Of a stretch of DNA of 64,000 nt, positions 29,603 through 40,600 are shown piece after piece. The first letter of the stretch is position 1. Each line of letters starts with the position of its first letter. Both the position numbers and the translations under genes were made by a program. Source of the DNA: Microbacterium sp. STN6 (GTDB taxonomy: Bacteria > Actinomycetota > Actinomycetes > Actinomycetales > Microbacteriaceae); NCBI RefSeq assembly GCF_026410545.1, contig NZ_JAPMIT010000001.1, positions 930,001 through 994,000 of the forward strand, given 5' to 3'. The notes under the pieces are model-generated. The model was not told where the DNA came from and did no database searches. It saw only the letters and a program-made list of their open reading frames with translations.

Positions 29603-31000
29603 GTGATCAAACCCGACCCTTCTGTCACGATTCCCGACGATCCCGGCACGCTGCACTTCGTCGGCATCGGGGGCAGCGGCATGAGCGGCATCGCCCGCAT
29701 GTTCCTCGAGGCCGGCTACACCGTCACGGGTTCCGACGTGCGAGAGTCCTCGAACATCGATGCCCTGCGCGAGCTCGGTGCCCGTGTCGCCATCGGCCAC
29801 GACGCGGCGAACGTGGGCGACGCCGGCACTCTGGTCGTCACCGGCGCCCTCTGGGTCGACAACCCCGAATACCAGCTCGCCCTCACGCGCGGCATCCCCG
29901 TGCTGCACCGGGCGCAGGCACTGGACTGGCTGATCGGCCATCGCCGGCTCATCGCGGTGGCGGGAGCGCATGGCAAGACCACCTCGACGGGCATGATCGT
30001 GACCGCCCTGCGCGCGCTCGGGCAGGATCCCAGCTTCGTCAACGGTGGCGTGATCGAATCGTTGGGCGTGAGTTCCGGCCACGGCGAGGGTGAGCTCTTC
30101 GTCGTCGAGGCCGACGAGTCAGACGGCTCGTTCCTTCTCTACGACACCGCTGTCGCCCTCATCACCAATGTCGACCCCGACCATCTCGACCATTACGGAT
30201 CACTCGAGAACTTTGAGCATGCCTTCGTCGACTTTGCGCAGGCCGCGAGCGAGCTCGTCGTCGTCTCGGCCGACGATCCGGGTGCCGTTCGCGTCTCGCA
30301 TGCCGCCCGCCACGCCCACACGATCACCTTCGGTGAGGCCGCGAGCGCTGACGTGCGACTGACCGGCATTGCGACGGATGGCCCCGTCGCCTTCACCCTG
30401 GCCTGGCAGGGGGCCGAGTACTCCGCGCGGCTCGCCGTGCCTGGCCGGCACAACGCGGTGAACGCAGCGGGCGCCTTCGCGGTGCTCGTGGGCCTCGGCT
30501 TCGAGCCGGCGGCAGTGCTGGCGGCCATCGCGACGTTCGGCGGCACCGAGCGCCGCTTCGAGCTGCACGGCACCGTCGACGGCGTGAGCGTCTACGACGA
30601 CTACGCGCATCACCCCACCGAGGTCGCCGCCGCGCTCTCGGCGGCCCGCACCGTGGTGGGCACCGGGCGCATCATCGCCGTGCACCAGCCGCACCTGTAC
30701 AGCCGCACCCGCCTCTTCGCGCAGGAGTTCGCAGACACGCTCGAGACCTACGCCGACGAGACGGTCGTGCTCGACGTCTATGGCGCGAGGGAGGACCCCG
30801 AACCCGGCGTCACCGGCGCCCTCGTCGCCGAGCGCTTCCGCGATCCGGCCAAGGTGGCCTTCATCGCCGACTGGCAGGAGGCCGCCGACCACACCGCTCG
30901 CATCGCCCGAGACGGCGACTTCGTCATCACCCTCGGCTGCGGAGACGTCTACCGCATCGTTCCCCAGCTGCTCGCCTCCCTGCACGCGGCACGGGACTGA
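29603..31000 (+). CDS. murC: UDP-MurNAc:L-alanine ligase MurC
   Basis: First amino-acid addition to UDP-MurNAc. 465 residues: [21 protein letters not shown] loop [48 protein letters not shown] and FQPH-type [13 protein letters not shown] start at 29603 with GAGAAAGAGA upstream, spacing a little long. A 72-bp gap after murG is one of the few real gaps in the cluster, so a secondary promoter there is possible. Confidence 0.95.
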   Translation: MIKPDPSVTIPDDPGTLHFVGIGGSGMSGIARMFLEAGYTVTGSDVRESSNIDALRELGARVAIGHDAANVGDAGTLVVTGALWVDNPEYQLALTRGIPVLHRAQALDWLIGHRRLIAVAGAHGKTTSTGMIVTALRALGQDPSFVNGGVIESLGVSSGHGEGELFVVEADESDGSFLLYDTAVALITNVDPDHLDHYGSLENFEHAFVDFAQAASELVVVSADDPGAVRVSHAARHAHTITFGEAASADVRLTGIATDGPVAFTLAWQGAEYSARLAVPGRHNAVNAAGAFAVLVGLGFEPAAVLAAIATFGGTERRFELHGTVDGVSVYDDYAHHPTEVAAALSAARTVVGTGRIIAVHQPHLYSRTRLFAQEFADTLETYADETVVLDVYGAREDPEPGVTGALVAERFRDPAKVAFIADWQEAADHTARIARDGDFVITLGCGDVYRIVPQLLASLHAARD

Positions 31001-31015
31001 CACGGTCGATCGACG

Positions 31016-32062
31016 ATGAAGAGACCGAGCGGCTTCGACCCGGCGCGCCAGGCCGCACTGCGCGAGGCGCGCCGTCGTGGCAGCACGACGCCGGGCGCCC
31101 GGGCCGGCGAGACCGCAGGGGCCAGAGCCGGCGACACCGCCAAGGCCGGCGCCCGCGTCGCTGAGGTCGAGCGTGTGCCCGCCGACCCGGCCGGCAACGA
31201 GAGCGAGCCGACCACAGAACCGATTCCCATCCAGGCCCCGGCGACCTCCGAGGCCGCGGAACCACGAGACGAAGCGGATGCCGCGCCGCCGCCTGGCGGT
31301 GGCCGGTCCCGCTCCGCTGGCGCCGCCCTGCGCGCCGCGCGCCGCGAGCGCAGGCGATACGAGCGCGGCGAGGTGCGTCGGTTCACCCGCCGCTCGCGCC
31401 ATCGTCGGCTGGCCTGGCTGATCGGGCTCGGCTCGGTCGTCCTCGTGGTGCTACTGGCCTTCGTGGTGTCGCTCTCGCCGCTCATGGCCGTGCGCACGAT
31501 CGACGTGACCGGGGTGAGCGGGGCGAGCAAGGCCGCCGTCGAGAAGGCACTCGACGGTCAGCTCGGCCGCCCGCTGCCGCTCGTGGACTTCGGCGCCATC
31601 CGCGCGAAGCTGGCCGCGTTCCCCGCCATCCGCAGCTACACCACCGAGAGCCGGCCGCCCGGCACGCTCGTGGTGCGTATCGTGCCGAGAACGCCCGTCG
31701 GCATCGTGACCCATTCGACGACGTTCGATCTCGTCGACGCGGCAGGGGTGGTGCTCTCCTCGTCCCCCACGCGGCCGGAGGGCTACCCGACGATCGCGCC
31801 CGCCCCGGGTACGAGCGGGTTCGAGGCCGTCGTCTCGGTGCTCGAGGCACTGCCGGCATCCGTTCTGACCCAGGTCGATACCGCGACCGCGACGACACGT
31901 GACGACGCCACGTTCACCATGCGCGGCACCGGAGCCACCGTGGTGTGGGGCAGCGGGGACGACTCCGAGCTGAAGGCCGACATTCTCGCGAAGCTGCTCG
32001 TTTCGGCGCCCTCCGCGTCGCGCTACGACCTCTCATCCCCGCACAACGTCGTCCTCGGCTGA
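31016..32062 (+). CDS. ftsQ: Divisome protein FtsQ (DivIB)
   Basis: 348 residues. Long basic and disordered cytoplasmic region (about 130 residues, with GARAG-type repeats), one membrane helix about 132-153, a POTRA-like segment beginning VRTIDVTGVSGASKAAV, and a beta domain to the end. The N-terminal tail is longer than in enteric FtsQ, as is usual in actinobacteria. It bridges FtsL-FtsB to the rest of the divisome. Starts 15 bp after murC. Confidence 0.88.
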   Translation: MKRPSGFDPARQAALREARRRGSTTPGARAGETAGARAGDTAKAGARVAEVERVPADPAGNESEPTTEPIPIQAPATSEAAEPRDEADAAPPPGGGRSRSAGAALRAARRERRRYERGEVRRFTRRSRHRRLAWLIGLGSVVLVVLLAFVVSLSPLMAVRTIDVTGVSGASKAAVEKALDGQLGRPLPLVDFGAIRAKLAAFPAIRSYTTESRPPGTLVVRIVPRTPVGIVTHSTTFDLVDAAGVVLSSSPTRPEGYPTIAPAPGTSGFEAVVSVLEALPASVLTQVDTATATTRDDATFTMRGTGATVVWGSGDDSELKADILAKLLVSAPSASRYDLSSPHNVVLG

Positions 32063-32230
32063 GGTTCCTCGATGACCTCCGCGCGGCGATTGCGAGCGCG
32101 AGTTTCCGACACGCGGGAGCCGATACGGCGCGCACGGGGGAGTGCACCTAACGTCGAATCAAGAATTGCATACTGAGCATAACTTTAATCCTCGACCTGA
32201 GGTTGAGAGTTTTTCCAGCGGAGGCCCGAC
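32063..32230 (+). promoter_or_regulatory. ftsZ leader region with inverted repeat
   Basis: 168 noncoding bases. An AT-richer stretch with CATACT (32169-32174) and TAACTTTAAT (32180-32189) is promoter-like. CTCGACC (32191-32197) and GGTTGAG (32201-32207) form an imperfect inverted repeat. GCGGAGG precedes the GTG. The arrangement supports separate control of ftsZ dosage. Confidence 0.55.
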
Positions 32231-33409
32231 GTGTCAACAAACCAGAACTACCTCGCCGTGATCAAGGTCGTCGGCATCGGCGGTGGCGGCGTCAACGCCG
32301 TCAACCGCATGATCGAACTCGGCCTTCGCGGCGTCGAATTCATCGCCATCAACACCGACGCTCAGGCGCTGCTCATGAGCGACGCCGACGTCAAGCTCGA
32401 CGTGGGCCGCGAGCTCACGCGCGGCCTTGGCGCCGGCGCGGATCCCGAGGTCGGTAGGCGTGCCGCCGAGGACCACGCCGAGGAGATCGAGGAGGCCCTC
32501 GCGGGTGCCGACATGGTCTTCGTGACGGCGGGCGAGGGCGGCGGCACCGGCACGGGCGGCGCGCCGGTCGTGGCGCGCATCGCCAAGTCCATCGGCGCCC
32601 TGACCATCGGTGTCGTGACCAAGCCGTTCGGCTTCGAGGGCCGCCGCCGCAGCGAGCAGGCCGAGGCCGGTGTCGTGCGCCTGAAGGAGGAGGTCGACAC
32701 CCTCATCGTCGTTCCGAACGATCGCCTTCTCGAAATCAGCGACCGCGGCATCAGCATGCTCGAGGCCTTCTCGACCGCCGACCAGGTGCTCCTCGCCGGC
32801 GTGCAGGGCATCACCGACCTCATCACGACCCCTGGCCTCATCAACCTCGACTTCGCCGACGTCAAGTCCGTCATGCAGGGGGCAGGCTCGGCCCTCATGG
32901 GCATCGGATCGTCGCGCGGTGCGGATCGCGCCATCAAGGCCTCCGAGCTGGCCGTCGCGTCGCCGCTGCTCGAGGCGTCGATCGAGGGCGCGCACGGCGT
33001 GCTGCTCTCGATCCAGGGCGGGTCGAACCTCGGCATCTTCGAGATCAACGACGCGGCGCGCCTCGTGCAGGAGGCCGTGCACCCCGAGGCGAACATCATC
33101 TTCGGTGCCGTCATCGACGACACACTGGGCGACGAGGTGCGCGTCACGGTGATCGCCGCCGGCTTCGACGGGGGAGAACCGAACTCCATCGTCTCTGCCG
33201 AGTCCGACCGCCGCGCGGCGTTCGCGACCCCGCCCGCGAGCGACGAGCTCGGCGCGGCCCTCGAGGACACGCAGGCTCTCGCCGACGAGGACCTGCCGAC
33301 CGCGACCGGTGCGTGGGGCAGCCCCGAATCCGTCTCCGTGGCCGCCGCGCCGCTCGACCCCGCGTTCGATGACGACGGCGACCTCGACATCCCCGACTTC
33401 CTGAAGTAG
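32231..33409 (+). CDS. ftsZ: Cell division GTPase FtsZ
   Basis: Tubulin-like GTPase that polymerises into the Z ring. 392 residues: [17 protein letters not shown], the tubulin signature [20 protein letters not shown], and the catalytic T7 loop [11 protein letters not shown]. After the core (about 315 residues) comes an acidic, variable linker and the conserved C-terminal peptide [13 protein letters not shown], which binds SepF. GTG start with GCGGAGG ahead. Confidence 0.97.
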   Translation: MSTNQNYLAVIKVVGIGGGGVNAVNRMIELGLRGVEFIAINTDAQALLMSDADVKLDVGRELTRGLGAGADPEVGRRAAEDHAEEIEEALAGADMVFVTAGEGGGTGTGGAPVVARIAKSIGALTIGVVTKPFGFEGRRRSEQAEAGVVRLKEEVDTLIVVPNDRLLEISDRGISMLEAFSTADQVLLAGVQGITDLITTPGLINLDFADVKSVMQGAGSALMGIGSSRGADRAIKASELAVASPLLEASIEGAHGVLLSIQGGSNLGIFEINDAARLVQEAVHPEANIIFGAVIDDTLGDEVRVTVIAAGFDGGEPNSIVSAESDRRAAFATPPASDELGAALEDTQALADEDLPTATGAWGSPESVSVAAAPLDPAFDDDGDLDIPDFLK

Positions 33410-33443
33410 GGGTGGGCGGCACACTCTCCCGGGCCGGCGCGCG

Positions 33444-34121
33444 ATGAGCGCGCCGGGCCTGGGCGAGCGCCTCGAGGGCGTGCGAGCGCAGATCGCGGAT
33501 GCCGCGCGCGCGGCCGGTCGCCATCCGGGCGAGCTGACGACGATCGTGGTCACCAAGTTCCACCCGGCCTCCCTCATCCGCGAGCTCGCGGAACTCGGCG
33601 TGCGCGACGTGGGGGAGAGCCGGCACCAGGAGGCGAAGGCCAAGGCTGACGAGCTCGCCGACCTGGGCCTCACCTGGCACTTCGTGGGTCAGCTGCAGAG
33701 CAAGAAGGCCAGGGCGGTCACGGCATACGCCGGCGTGATCCACTCGGTCGATCGCGCCTCGCTCGTCGACGCGCTTGATGCCGGCGAGCGCGCCACCGAC
33801 TGCTTCATCCAGGTGAATCTCACGGATGACGCCGCCCGCGGCGGCGTCGCCCCATCCGGCCTCGAGCCCCTCGCCGAGCGCGTGCTCACCTCCGGCCGGC
33901 TGCGCCTCCTCGGCGTGATGGCGGTGGCCCCGCTCGGCCAGGAGCCGCGACGGGCCTTCGCGCGCCTGCGCGCGACATCCGCTCGTCTGACGGCGCTGGC
34001 GCCCGAGGCCACGGCCATCTCGGCCGGCATGTCCGAGGATTTCGCGGCGGCGATCGCCGAAGGGGCGACACACCTACGAATTGGCAGCGCAATCACGGGC
34101 AAACGCCCCGACCGCGGTTAA
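33444..34121 (+). CDS. YggS-type PLP homeostasis protein
   Basis: Single-domain fold III PLP-binding protein, 225 residues, thought to buffer pyridoxal phosphate and amino acid pools rather than act as an enzyme. The PLP lysine is Lys38 in IVVTKFHP; further family motifs are VGESRHQEA, WHFVGQLQSKK and the C-terminal SAGMSEDF and LRIGSAI. It starts 34 bp after ftsZ; the YfiH/laccase-like gene that commonly separates these two is absent. Confidence 0.93.
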   Translation: MSAPGLGERLEGVRAQIADAARAAGRHPGELTTIVVTKFHPASLIRELAELGVRDVGESRHQEAKAKADELADLGLTWHFVGQLQSKKARAVTAYAGVIHSVDRASLVDALDAGERATDCFIQVNLTDDAARGGVAPSGLEPLAERVLTSGRLRLLGVMAVAPLGQEPRRAFARLRATSARLTALAPEATAISAGMSEDFAAAIAEGATHLRIGSAITGKRPDRG

Positions 34122-34190
34122 TCTCGTGGGAGAGAAGAAGGTGCCGTGCAATGAACGTGGCACCCCAGGGTTTCACTTTCGGAGGATGAC

Positions 34191-34664
34191 ATGAGCAACC
34201 CGCTGAAGAAGACGATGGTCTACCTCGGGCTGGCCGATGAAGAGCTGGAGTACGAGGAGGAGCAGCAGCCCCGCCACGTCGCGCCCGTCGCCCCCGTGCA
34301 GAGTGCGCCCGCGCCCGCCGGCCGTGCACCGGTGACCCCGCTCCGCAAGACCAACAACGCACGGAATGCGACGGTTCAGGAAATGAACGAGATTCTCACG
34401 GTTCACCCGCGTCAGTATCGCGACGCCCAGGTCATCGCGGAGTCGTTCCGCGAGGGGGTGCCGGTCATCATCAACCTCTCCCAGATGAGCGACGGGGATG
34501 CTCGCAGGCTCATCGACTTCGCCAGCGGACTCTCGCAGGGCCTCTACGGCAAGATCGAGCGCGTCACCTCGAAGGTGTTCCTGCTCTCGCCCTCGCACGT
34601 GGTCGTCTCGGGGGAGCACACGCAGGAATCGGAGAGCGAGTCGTCGTTCTTCGCCCAGGCGTGA
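34191..34664 (+). CDS. sepF: Cell division protein SepF
   Basis: Membrane anchor for FtsZ in actinobacteria. 157 residues: an N-terminal amphipathic segment ([16 protein letters not shown]), an acidic and Pro-rich linker, then the SepF core with [27 protein letters not shown] and [16 protein letters not shown]. Starts with ATG after GGAGGA. Confidence 0.95.
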   Translation: MSNPLKKTMVYLGLADEELEYEEEQQPRHVAPVAPVQSAPAPAGRAPVTPLRKTNNARNATVQEMNEILTVHPRQYRDAQVIAESFREGVPVIINLSQMSDGDARRLIDFASGLSQGLYGKIERVTSKVFLLSPSHVVVSGEHTQESESESSFFAQA

Positions 34665-34740
34665 GCCCGGCCCGGCTCGGACACAGACGTTGACCGCGCT
34701 GCCCGCGCCAGGGTTGGCGCGGCGTGTCGCGTTCATCGCC

Positions 34741-34746
34741 CATACT
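34741..34746 (+). promoter_or_regulatory. Candidate leaderless -10 (CATACT)
   Basis: CATACT lies seven bases before the GTG of the YggT gene, where no ribosome site is seen. Would allow separate leaderless expression within the cluster. Confidence 0.45.
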
Positions 34747-34753
34747 TGAAAGC

Positions 34754-35053
34754 GTGAATCCCGTCGTCTCGCTCGTTGCGACCGTTCTCTATTTCCTCCT
34801 CCTGATCTTCTTCTTCCTCATGTGGGGTCGATTCATCCTCGATCTCGTGCGCACGTTCAACCGCTCGTGGCGGCCGCATGGGTTCGGTCTCGTGGCGGCC
34901 GAGGCGGTGTACTCGGTCACGGATCCGCCCATCCGCATGTTCCGGCGCATTCTGCCGCCGCTGCGCCTCGGCCCCGTCGCGATCGACTTCGGCTGGAGCC
35001 TCACGATGCTGGTCTGCATCATCTGCCTGTACATTGCGTTGGCGTTCCAGTGA
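34754..35053 (+). CDS. YggT family membrane protein
   Basis: 99 residues with two hydrophobic segments: about 5-27 (LVATVLYFLLLIFFFLMWG) and the C-terminal helix (SLTMLVCIICLYIALAFQ), with the conserved TDPPIRMFRRILPPL between. YggT proteins sit between sepF and divIVA in most actinobacteria; precise function unknown, a link to division or osmotic response is suspected. Start set at GTG 34754 rather than an in-frame ATG 10 codons upstream, because of the leaderless -10. Confidence 0.85.
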   Translation: MNPVVSLVATVLYFLLLIFFFLMWGRFILDLVRTFNRSWRPHGFGLVAAEAVYSVTDPPIRMFRRILPPLRLGPVAIDFGWSLTMLVCIICLYIALAFQ

Positions 35054-35192
35054 GGGCTCCGGCGTTCACGTGAGCGCACTCGCGGTTCCGTGAGTTTTGC
35101 TCTGCCTTCTCGGCGCCGCCGCGCTGTATCCTTGATCGCAGCCGGTGCGCGAGTGATCGCCGTGGCGGACTGTGTTCCGCCCGGCGCTTTGC

Positions 35193-35198
35193 TAGCGT
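35193..35198 (+). promoter_or_regulatory. Candidate -10 (TAGCGT) for divIVA
   Basis: TAGCGT fits TANNNT about 50 bases upstream of the divIVA ATG, in a 195-base noncoding gap. Ribosome site AAGGG at 35235-35239. No -35 recognised. Confidence 0.35.
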
Positions 35199-35248
35199 TG
35201 GCTGAACGTTACGTTTTCGTTCACGACGAGCAGTAAGGGTGGCAAGCC

Positions 35249-36001
35249 ATGGCGCTAACTCCGGAAGATGTGGTCAACAAGCGGTTCCAGCCGACGAAGT
35301 TCCGGGAGGGCTATGACCAGGACGAGGTCGACGACTTCCTCGACGAGGTCGTCGTCGAGCTGCGACGCCTGAACCAGGAGAACGAGGAGCTCAAGCAGCG
35401 CCTCGTCGCCAGCGACTCGCGCATCGCCGAGCTGCAGCGCGCCGGCAACACCGGGCCGCAGGCTGCGGCCCCGCAGGCGGCAGTGCAGCCCGAGCCGGTG
35501 GAGCAGCCGGAGCAGGTGGCGGCCGCCCCCGTCGCGGCGCCCGTGCCCAGCTACGCGCCGCCCGCCAGCGCCGAGAGCGACACGCAGAGCACGAACAACC
35601 TGCTGCAGCTGGCCCGCCGCCTGCACGAGGAGCACGTGCGCGAGGGCATCGAGAAGCGTGACGCGCTCGTCGCCGAGGGCCACGCCACCGCCGCCCGCAT
35701 CGTTGCGGAGGCGGAGTCGAAGCAGCGCGAGCAGATCAGCAGGCTCGACGCCGAGCGCACGTCGCTCGAGAACCGCATCGAGGAGCTGCGCACGTTCGAG
35801 CGTGACTACCGGCAGCAGCTGCGCGGGTACATCGAGGGCCAGCTTCGTGAGCTCGAGGCGAACTCGGGAACGCAGGCCGGCCACTCGGCTCCGTCGTCGA
35901 ACTCTGAGCCGGTCCCGGTGAGCTCGGGCGCCGGCCAAGCACCTGCCGACGGCAACGCCGACGCGCAGCAGCCGCCCACGTTCCAGGGCTTTGGAGTCTA
36001 G
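35249..36001 (+). CDS. divIVA: Polar growth protein DivIVA (Wag31)
   Basis: Coiled-coil scaffold marking poles and septa and directing apical growth in actinobacteria. 250 residues: DivIVA N-terminal domain (ALTPEDVVNKRFQPTKFREG, then YDQDEVDDFLDEV), a first coiled coil to about 75, a Pro/Ala/Gln linker (about 75-115), a second long coiled coil (about 120-205), then a disordered tail. In mycobacteria Wag31 is phosphorylated by PASTA kinases; whether that holds here is not shown. The last 11 bases overlap lspA. Confidence 0.95.
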   Translation: MALTPEDVVNKRFQPTKFREGYDQDEVDDFLDEVVVELRRLNQENEELKQRLVASDSRIAELQRAGNTGPQAAAPQAAVQPEPVEQPEQVAAAPVAAPVPSYAPPASAESDTQSTNNLLQLARRLHEEHVREGIEKRDALVAEGHATAARIVAEAESKQREQISRLDAERTSLENRIEELRTFERDYRQQLRGYIEGQLRELEANSGTQAGHSAPSSNSEPVPVSSGAGQAPADGNADAQQPPTFQGFGV

Positions 36002-36653
36002 CCCGCGGGCGAAGGTCAGCGTTCGGGCGCTCGTCGTCCTGGTCGCCGTCGCGGTCTGCGTCTATGCCATCGACCAGATCGCGAAGTACCTCGTTGTCAC
36101 GAACCTTCCGCTCGAGCGCAGCGTGCCGGTACTCGGCGACCTGCTGTCGTTCTTCTACATCAAGAACTCCGGCGCGGCCTTCTCCATCGGCAGCGGCTCC
36201 ACGTGGGTCTTCTCGATCATCGGTGTGGGCGTGCTCGTCTTCGTCGTGTGGTTCGCCCGCCGCATCCGCTCGATGGCCTGGGGCGTGTTGTTCGGCCTGC
36301 TGCTCGGCGGTCTGCTCGGCAACCTGACCGACCGGCTGTTCCGGGAGCCCGGGTTCGGCGTCGGCCACGTGGTCGACTTCATCAAGATCCCGCTGCTTCC
36401 CGCCTACTTCAACATCGCCGACGTCGGCATCGTCTCGAGCATGGTGCTGTTCCTGATCCTGACGCTGCTCGGTGTGGGGCTGGACGGCAAGCGGCACGCC
36501 TCGCACGAGGCGGTTGCGGGTTCAGAAGCGGATGCGGTCACGCCTGACGGCGAGACCGATCCGGTGGCTGGTGCCGCCGCCTCACAGGCCCCTGCCGCCC
36601 CGGAGACACCTGCCGCGCCGCGCCGCGAGACCGACCGACACGGCGACGCGTAG
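35991..36653 (+). CDS. lspA: Lipoprotein signal peptidase LspA
   Basis: Membrane aspartyl protease cleaving lipoprotein signal peptides. 220 residues, four membrane helices, with catalytic aspartates in GNLTDRL and NIADVGI. The only credible start is TTG 35991, inside the end of divIVA (11-bp overlap); the next in-frame NTG codon is already inside the first helix. The C-terminal 50 residues are Ala/Pro/Glu-rich and atypical. A client in this window is CtaC, which has a lipobox. Confidence 0.93.
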   Translation: MESSPRAKVSVRALVVLVAVAVCVYAIDQIAKYLVVTNLPLERSVPVLGDLLSFFYIKNSGAAFSIGSGSTWVFSIIGVGVLVFVVWFARRIRSMAWGVLFGLLLGGLLGNLTDRLFREPGFGVGHVVDFIKIPLLPAYFNIADVGIVSSMVLFLILTLLGVGLDGKRHASHEAVAGSEADAVTPDGETDPVAGAAASQAPAAPETPAAPRRETDRHGDA

Positions 36654-36669
36654 GAAGCACGGCGAGCCG

Positions 36670-37593
36670 ATGGAGACCAGAAGCCTGCCGCTTCCGGATG
36701 GGCTCGCGGGAGCGAGGGTGGACGCGGGGCTGGCGAAGCTGCTCGGCTTCTCCCGCACGTTCGCGGCCGAGATCGCCGACGCGGGCGGAGTCAGCGTCGA
36801 CGGAGTGGTGCTGGGCAAGTCCGACCGCCTCAAGGCGGGAGGTTGGCTCGAGGTGCAGTGGGAGCCGAAGCGCGAGCTCACGATCGAGCCGATCGCGGTG
36901 CCCGATCTCGGCATCGTGCACGACGACGACGACATCGTGGTGGTCGACAAACCGGCCGGGGTCGCCGCGCATCCGTCCGTGGGCTGGCAGGGCCCCACAG
37001 TTGTCGGGGCGCTGAGCGCGGCAGGGTTCCGCATCTCGACCTCCGGCGCGCCCGAGCGAGCAGGCGTCGTGCACCGGCTCGATGCGGGCACGAGCGGGCT
37101 CATGGTGGTCGCCAAGTCCGAGCGGGCGTACACGGCGCTGAAGCGCGCCTTCCACGACCGCGAGGTCGAGAAGATCTATCACACGGTGGTGCAGGGGCAC
37201 CCCGATCCGCTGGCAGGAACCATTGACGCGCCCGTCGGGCGCCATCCGCGTTCTGACTGGAAGTTCGCGGTCGTCTCGGACGGTAAACGCGCCGTGACGC
37301 ACTATGAGACGATCGAGGCTTTCGCGTCGGCGAGCCTGCTCGAGATCCATTTGGAGACGGGGCGCACGCATCAGATCCGCGTGCACATGGCGGCGCAGCG
37401 GCACCCATGCGTCGGCGATTCGATGTACGGGGCAGACCCGACGCTGTCGGAGCGCCTGGGGCTCACCCGGCAGTGGCTGCACGCCGTGCAGCTGGCGTTC
37501 CGGCACCCGGCGACGGGGGAGTGGGCCGAGTTCGCGTCGGATTACCCGAGCGACCTGCGCTACGCCCTCGACGTGCTGGCCGAGCCGCGCTGA
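36670..37593 (+). CDS. rluD: RluD-type rRNA pseudouridine synthase
   Basis: Converts uridines to pseudouridine in 23S rRNA. 307 residues: an N-terminal S4-like domain ([19 protein letters not shown]) and the RluA/RluD catalytic core with [17 protein letters not shown] (catalytic Asp), [11 protein letters not shown] and [18 protein letters not shown] start 16 bp after lspA; the frame extends upstream into lspA but lacks family similarity there. Confidence 0.92.
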   Translation: METRSLPLPDGLAGARVDAGLAKLLGFSRTFAAEIADAGGVSVDGVVLGKSDRLKAGGWLEVQWEPKRELTIEPIAVPDLGIVHDDDDIVVVDKPAGVAAHPSVGWQGPTVVGALSAAGFRISTSGAPERAGVVHRLDAGTSGLMVVAKSERAYTALKRAFHDREVEKIYHTVVQGHPDPLAGTIDAPVGRHPRSDWKFAVVSDGKRAVTHYETIEAFASASLLEIHLETGRTHQIRVHMAAQRHPCVGDSMYGADPTLSERLGLTRQWLHAVQLAFRHPATGEWAEFASDYPSDLRYALDVLAEPR

Positions 37594-37648
37594 GATGTCG
37601 GTGCGCTGAATTACTCTTGGTAGACGCCCTCGAGTCGAAAGAGAAACT

Positions 37649-40600
37649 GTGGCCGACGATTCGTTCGTGCATCTGCACGTACATAGCGAGTACTCCATGC
37701 TCGACGGTGCCGCGCACATCAAGCCCCTCATCGACGCGGCCGTCGAGAAGCAGATGCCGGCTATCGCGGTCACCGACCACGGCAACGTCTTTGGCGCGTA
37801 CGACTTCTGGAAGACTGCGACGGCCGCCGGTATCAAGCCGATCATCGGCACGGAGGCGTACCTGACGCCGGGCACGCACCGCAGCGACCGCACGCGGGTG
37901 CGCTGGGGCAACGGCGGCGGTGACGACGTCTCGGGCTCGGGCGCCTATACGCACATGACCCTGCTCGCCGAGACGACGGAGGGCATGCACAACCTGTTCC
38001 GGCTGTCGTCGAAGGCGTCGATCGAGGGGTACTACTTCAAGCCCCGCATGGACCGCGAGCTGCTGTCGACGTACGGCAAGGGCCTCATCGCCACGACCGG
38101 CTGCCCGAGCGGCGAGGTGCAGACGAGGCTGCGGCTCGGCCAATACGACGAGGCTGTGAAGGCCGCCGCCGACTTCCGCGACATCTTCGGCAAAGAGAAC
38201 TTCTTCGCCGAGATCATGGACCACGGGCTCGGCATCGAGCGCCGCATCATGAACGACCTGCTGCGCCTCGCGAAGCAGCTGTCGCTGCCGCTGGTGGCCA
38301 CGAACGACCTGCACTACACGCACGCCGCCGACGCCAAGAGCCACGCCGCCCTGCTGTGCGTGCAATCCGGCTCGACGCTCGATGACCCCAACCGGTTCAA
38401 GTTCGATGCAGACGAGTTCTACCTGAAGAGCGCCTCCGAGATGCGCTCGGTGTTCCGCGAGCACCCCGACGCCTGCGACAACACGCTGCTCATCGCCGAG
38501 CGTTGCGACGTCAGCTTCGACACGAGCGCCAACTACATGCCCCGCTTCCCCGTGCCCGAGGGCGAGAGCGAGCAGACCTGGTTCGTCAAGGAGGTCGAGA
38601 AGGGCCTGCACGAGCGCTATCCCGCCGGCATCCCCGATGCCGTGCGCGCGCAGGCCGACTACGAGATCGGCGTCATCTCGCAGATGGGCTTCCCCGGCTA
38701 CTTCCTCGTCGTCGCAGACTTCATCAACTGGTCGAAGCGCAACGGCATCCGCGTCGGCCCCGGGCGCGGCTCGGGCGCCGGGTCGATGGCGGCGTACGCC
38801 ATGCGCATCACGGATCTCGACCCCCTGCAGCACGGGCTGATCTTCGAGCGGTTCCTGAACCCCGACCGCGTCTCGATGCCCGACTTCGACGTCGACTTCG
38901 ACGACCGTCGCCGCGGCGAGGTCATCAAGTACGTGACGGAGAAGTACGGGGCAGAGCGCGTCGCCCAGATCGTCACCTACGGCACCATCAAGGCCAAGCA
39001 GGCGCTGAAAGATTCGTCTCGCGTGCTCGGCTTCCCGTTCGGAATGGGTGAGAAGCTCACCAAGGCAATGCCGCCACCCGTGATGGGCAAAGACATTCCG
39101 CTGACCGGGATCTTCGATCGCGACCACCCGCGCTACAAGGAAGCGGGCGACATCCGTGCCGTGGTCGAAACCAACCCCGACGCGAAGACCGTGTTCGACA
39201 CGGCGCTCGGCATCGAGAACCTGAAGCGGCAGTGGGGCGTGCACGCGGCTGGCGTCATCATGTCGAGCGACCCGCTCATCGACATCATCCCGATCATGAA
39301 GCGGGAGCAGGATGGGCAGATCGTCACGCAGTTCGACTACCCCGCCTGTGAGTCGCTCGGCCTCATCAAGATGGACTTCCTGGGGCTGCGCAACCTCACC
39401 ATCATCAATGACGCGCTCGACAACATCGAGGCGAACCGCGGCTTCCGCCCGGTGCTGGAAGAGCTGACCCTCGACGACAGGCCCGCATACGACCTGCTCT
39501 CGCGCGGCGACACACTCGGCGTCTTCCAGCTCGACGGCGGGCCCATGCGCTCGCTGCTTCGCCTCATGAAGCCAGACAACTTCGAGGACATCTCGGCGCT
39601 TATCGCGCTGTACCGCCCCGGCCCCATGGGCGCGAACTCGCACACCAATTACGCGCTGCGCAAGAACGGCCTGCAAGAGATTACGCCCATCCATCCGGAG
39701 CTGGCGGAGCCGCTTGCCGAGATCCTCTCGACGACATACGGCCTCATCATCTACCAGGAGCAGGTGATGGCCATCGCGCAGAAGGTCGCCGGGTTCTCGC
39801 TCGGCCAGGCCGACATTCTGCGCCGCGCCATGGGCAAGAAGAAGAAGTCCGAGCTCGACAAGCAGTACGCCGGCTTCGAAGGCGGCATGAAGGCGAACGG
39901 ATACTCGGACGCCGCCATCAAGATGCTGTGGGACATCCTTCTGCCCTTCTCCGACTACGCCTTCAACAAGGCGCACTCCGCGGCGTACGGCGTCGTGTCG
40001 TACTGGACCGCGTACCTGAAAGCCCACTACCCGGCCGAGTACATGGCGGCCCTGCTCACGAGTGTCGGCGACTCCAAAGACAAGATGGCGATCTACCTCA
40101 ACGAGTGCCGTCGCATGGGAATCAAGGTGCTGCCGCCCGACGTCAACGAATCCATCGGCTTCTTCACCGCCGTGGCGGAGGACGTGCGGTTCGGCATGGG
40201 CGCCGTGCGCAACGTCGGCATGAACGTCGTCGAGGGCGTGCGGGGAGCGCGGGAGAGCAAGGGGCGCTTCGAGACGTTCCACGACTTCCTGCGCAAGGTG
40301 CCCATCCACGTTGCCAACAAACGCGCGGTCGAGTCACTCATCAAGGCCGGGGCGTTCGACTCGCTCGGCGCCACCCGCCGGGCCCTCATCGAGATCCATG
40401 AGGATGCGGTGGAGGCCGCCGTCAGCGAGAAGCGTGCCGAGGCCAACGGCCAGGTCGGGTTCGACTTCGACAGCCTGTGGGACGAACCGCAGCAGGTTCA
40501 GCAGGTGCCGGAACGGCCCGAGTGGTCGAAGCGCGACAAGCTGGCATTCGAGCGTGAGATGCTCGGCCTCTATGTGTCCGACCACCCGCTCGCCGGCCTC

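Noticed and set aside
32234-33673. 479-codon minus-strand frame over ftsZ
   Set aside because: Antisense shadow of ftsZ running into yggS; composition artefact.
37463-40309. 948-codon open frame on the minus strand opposite dnaE
   Set aside because: High-GC genomes give long antisense frames. It overlaps a certain dnaE, its composition (Arg, Asp, Val, Gly rich) is that of a shadow frame, and it has no motif.
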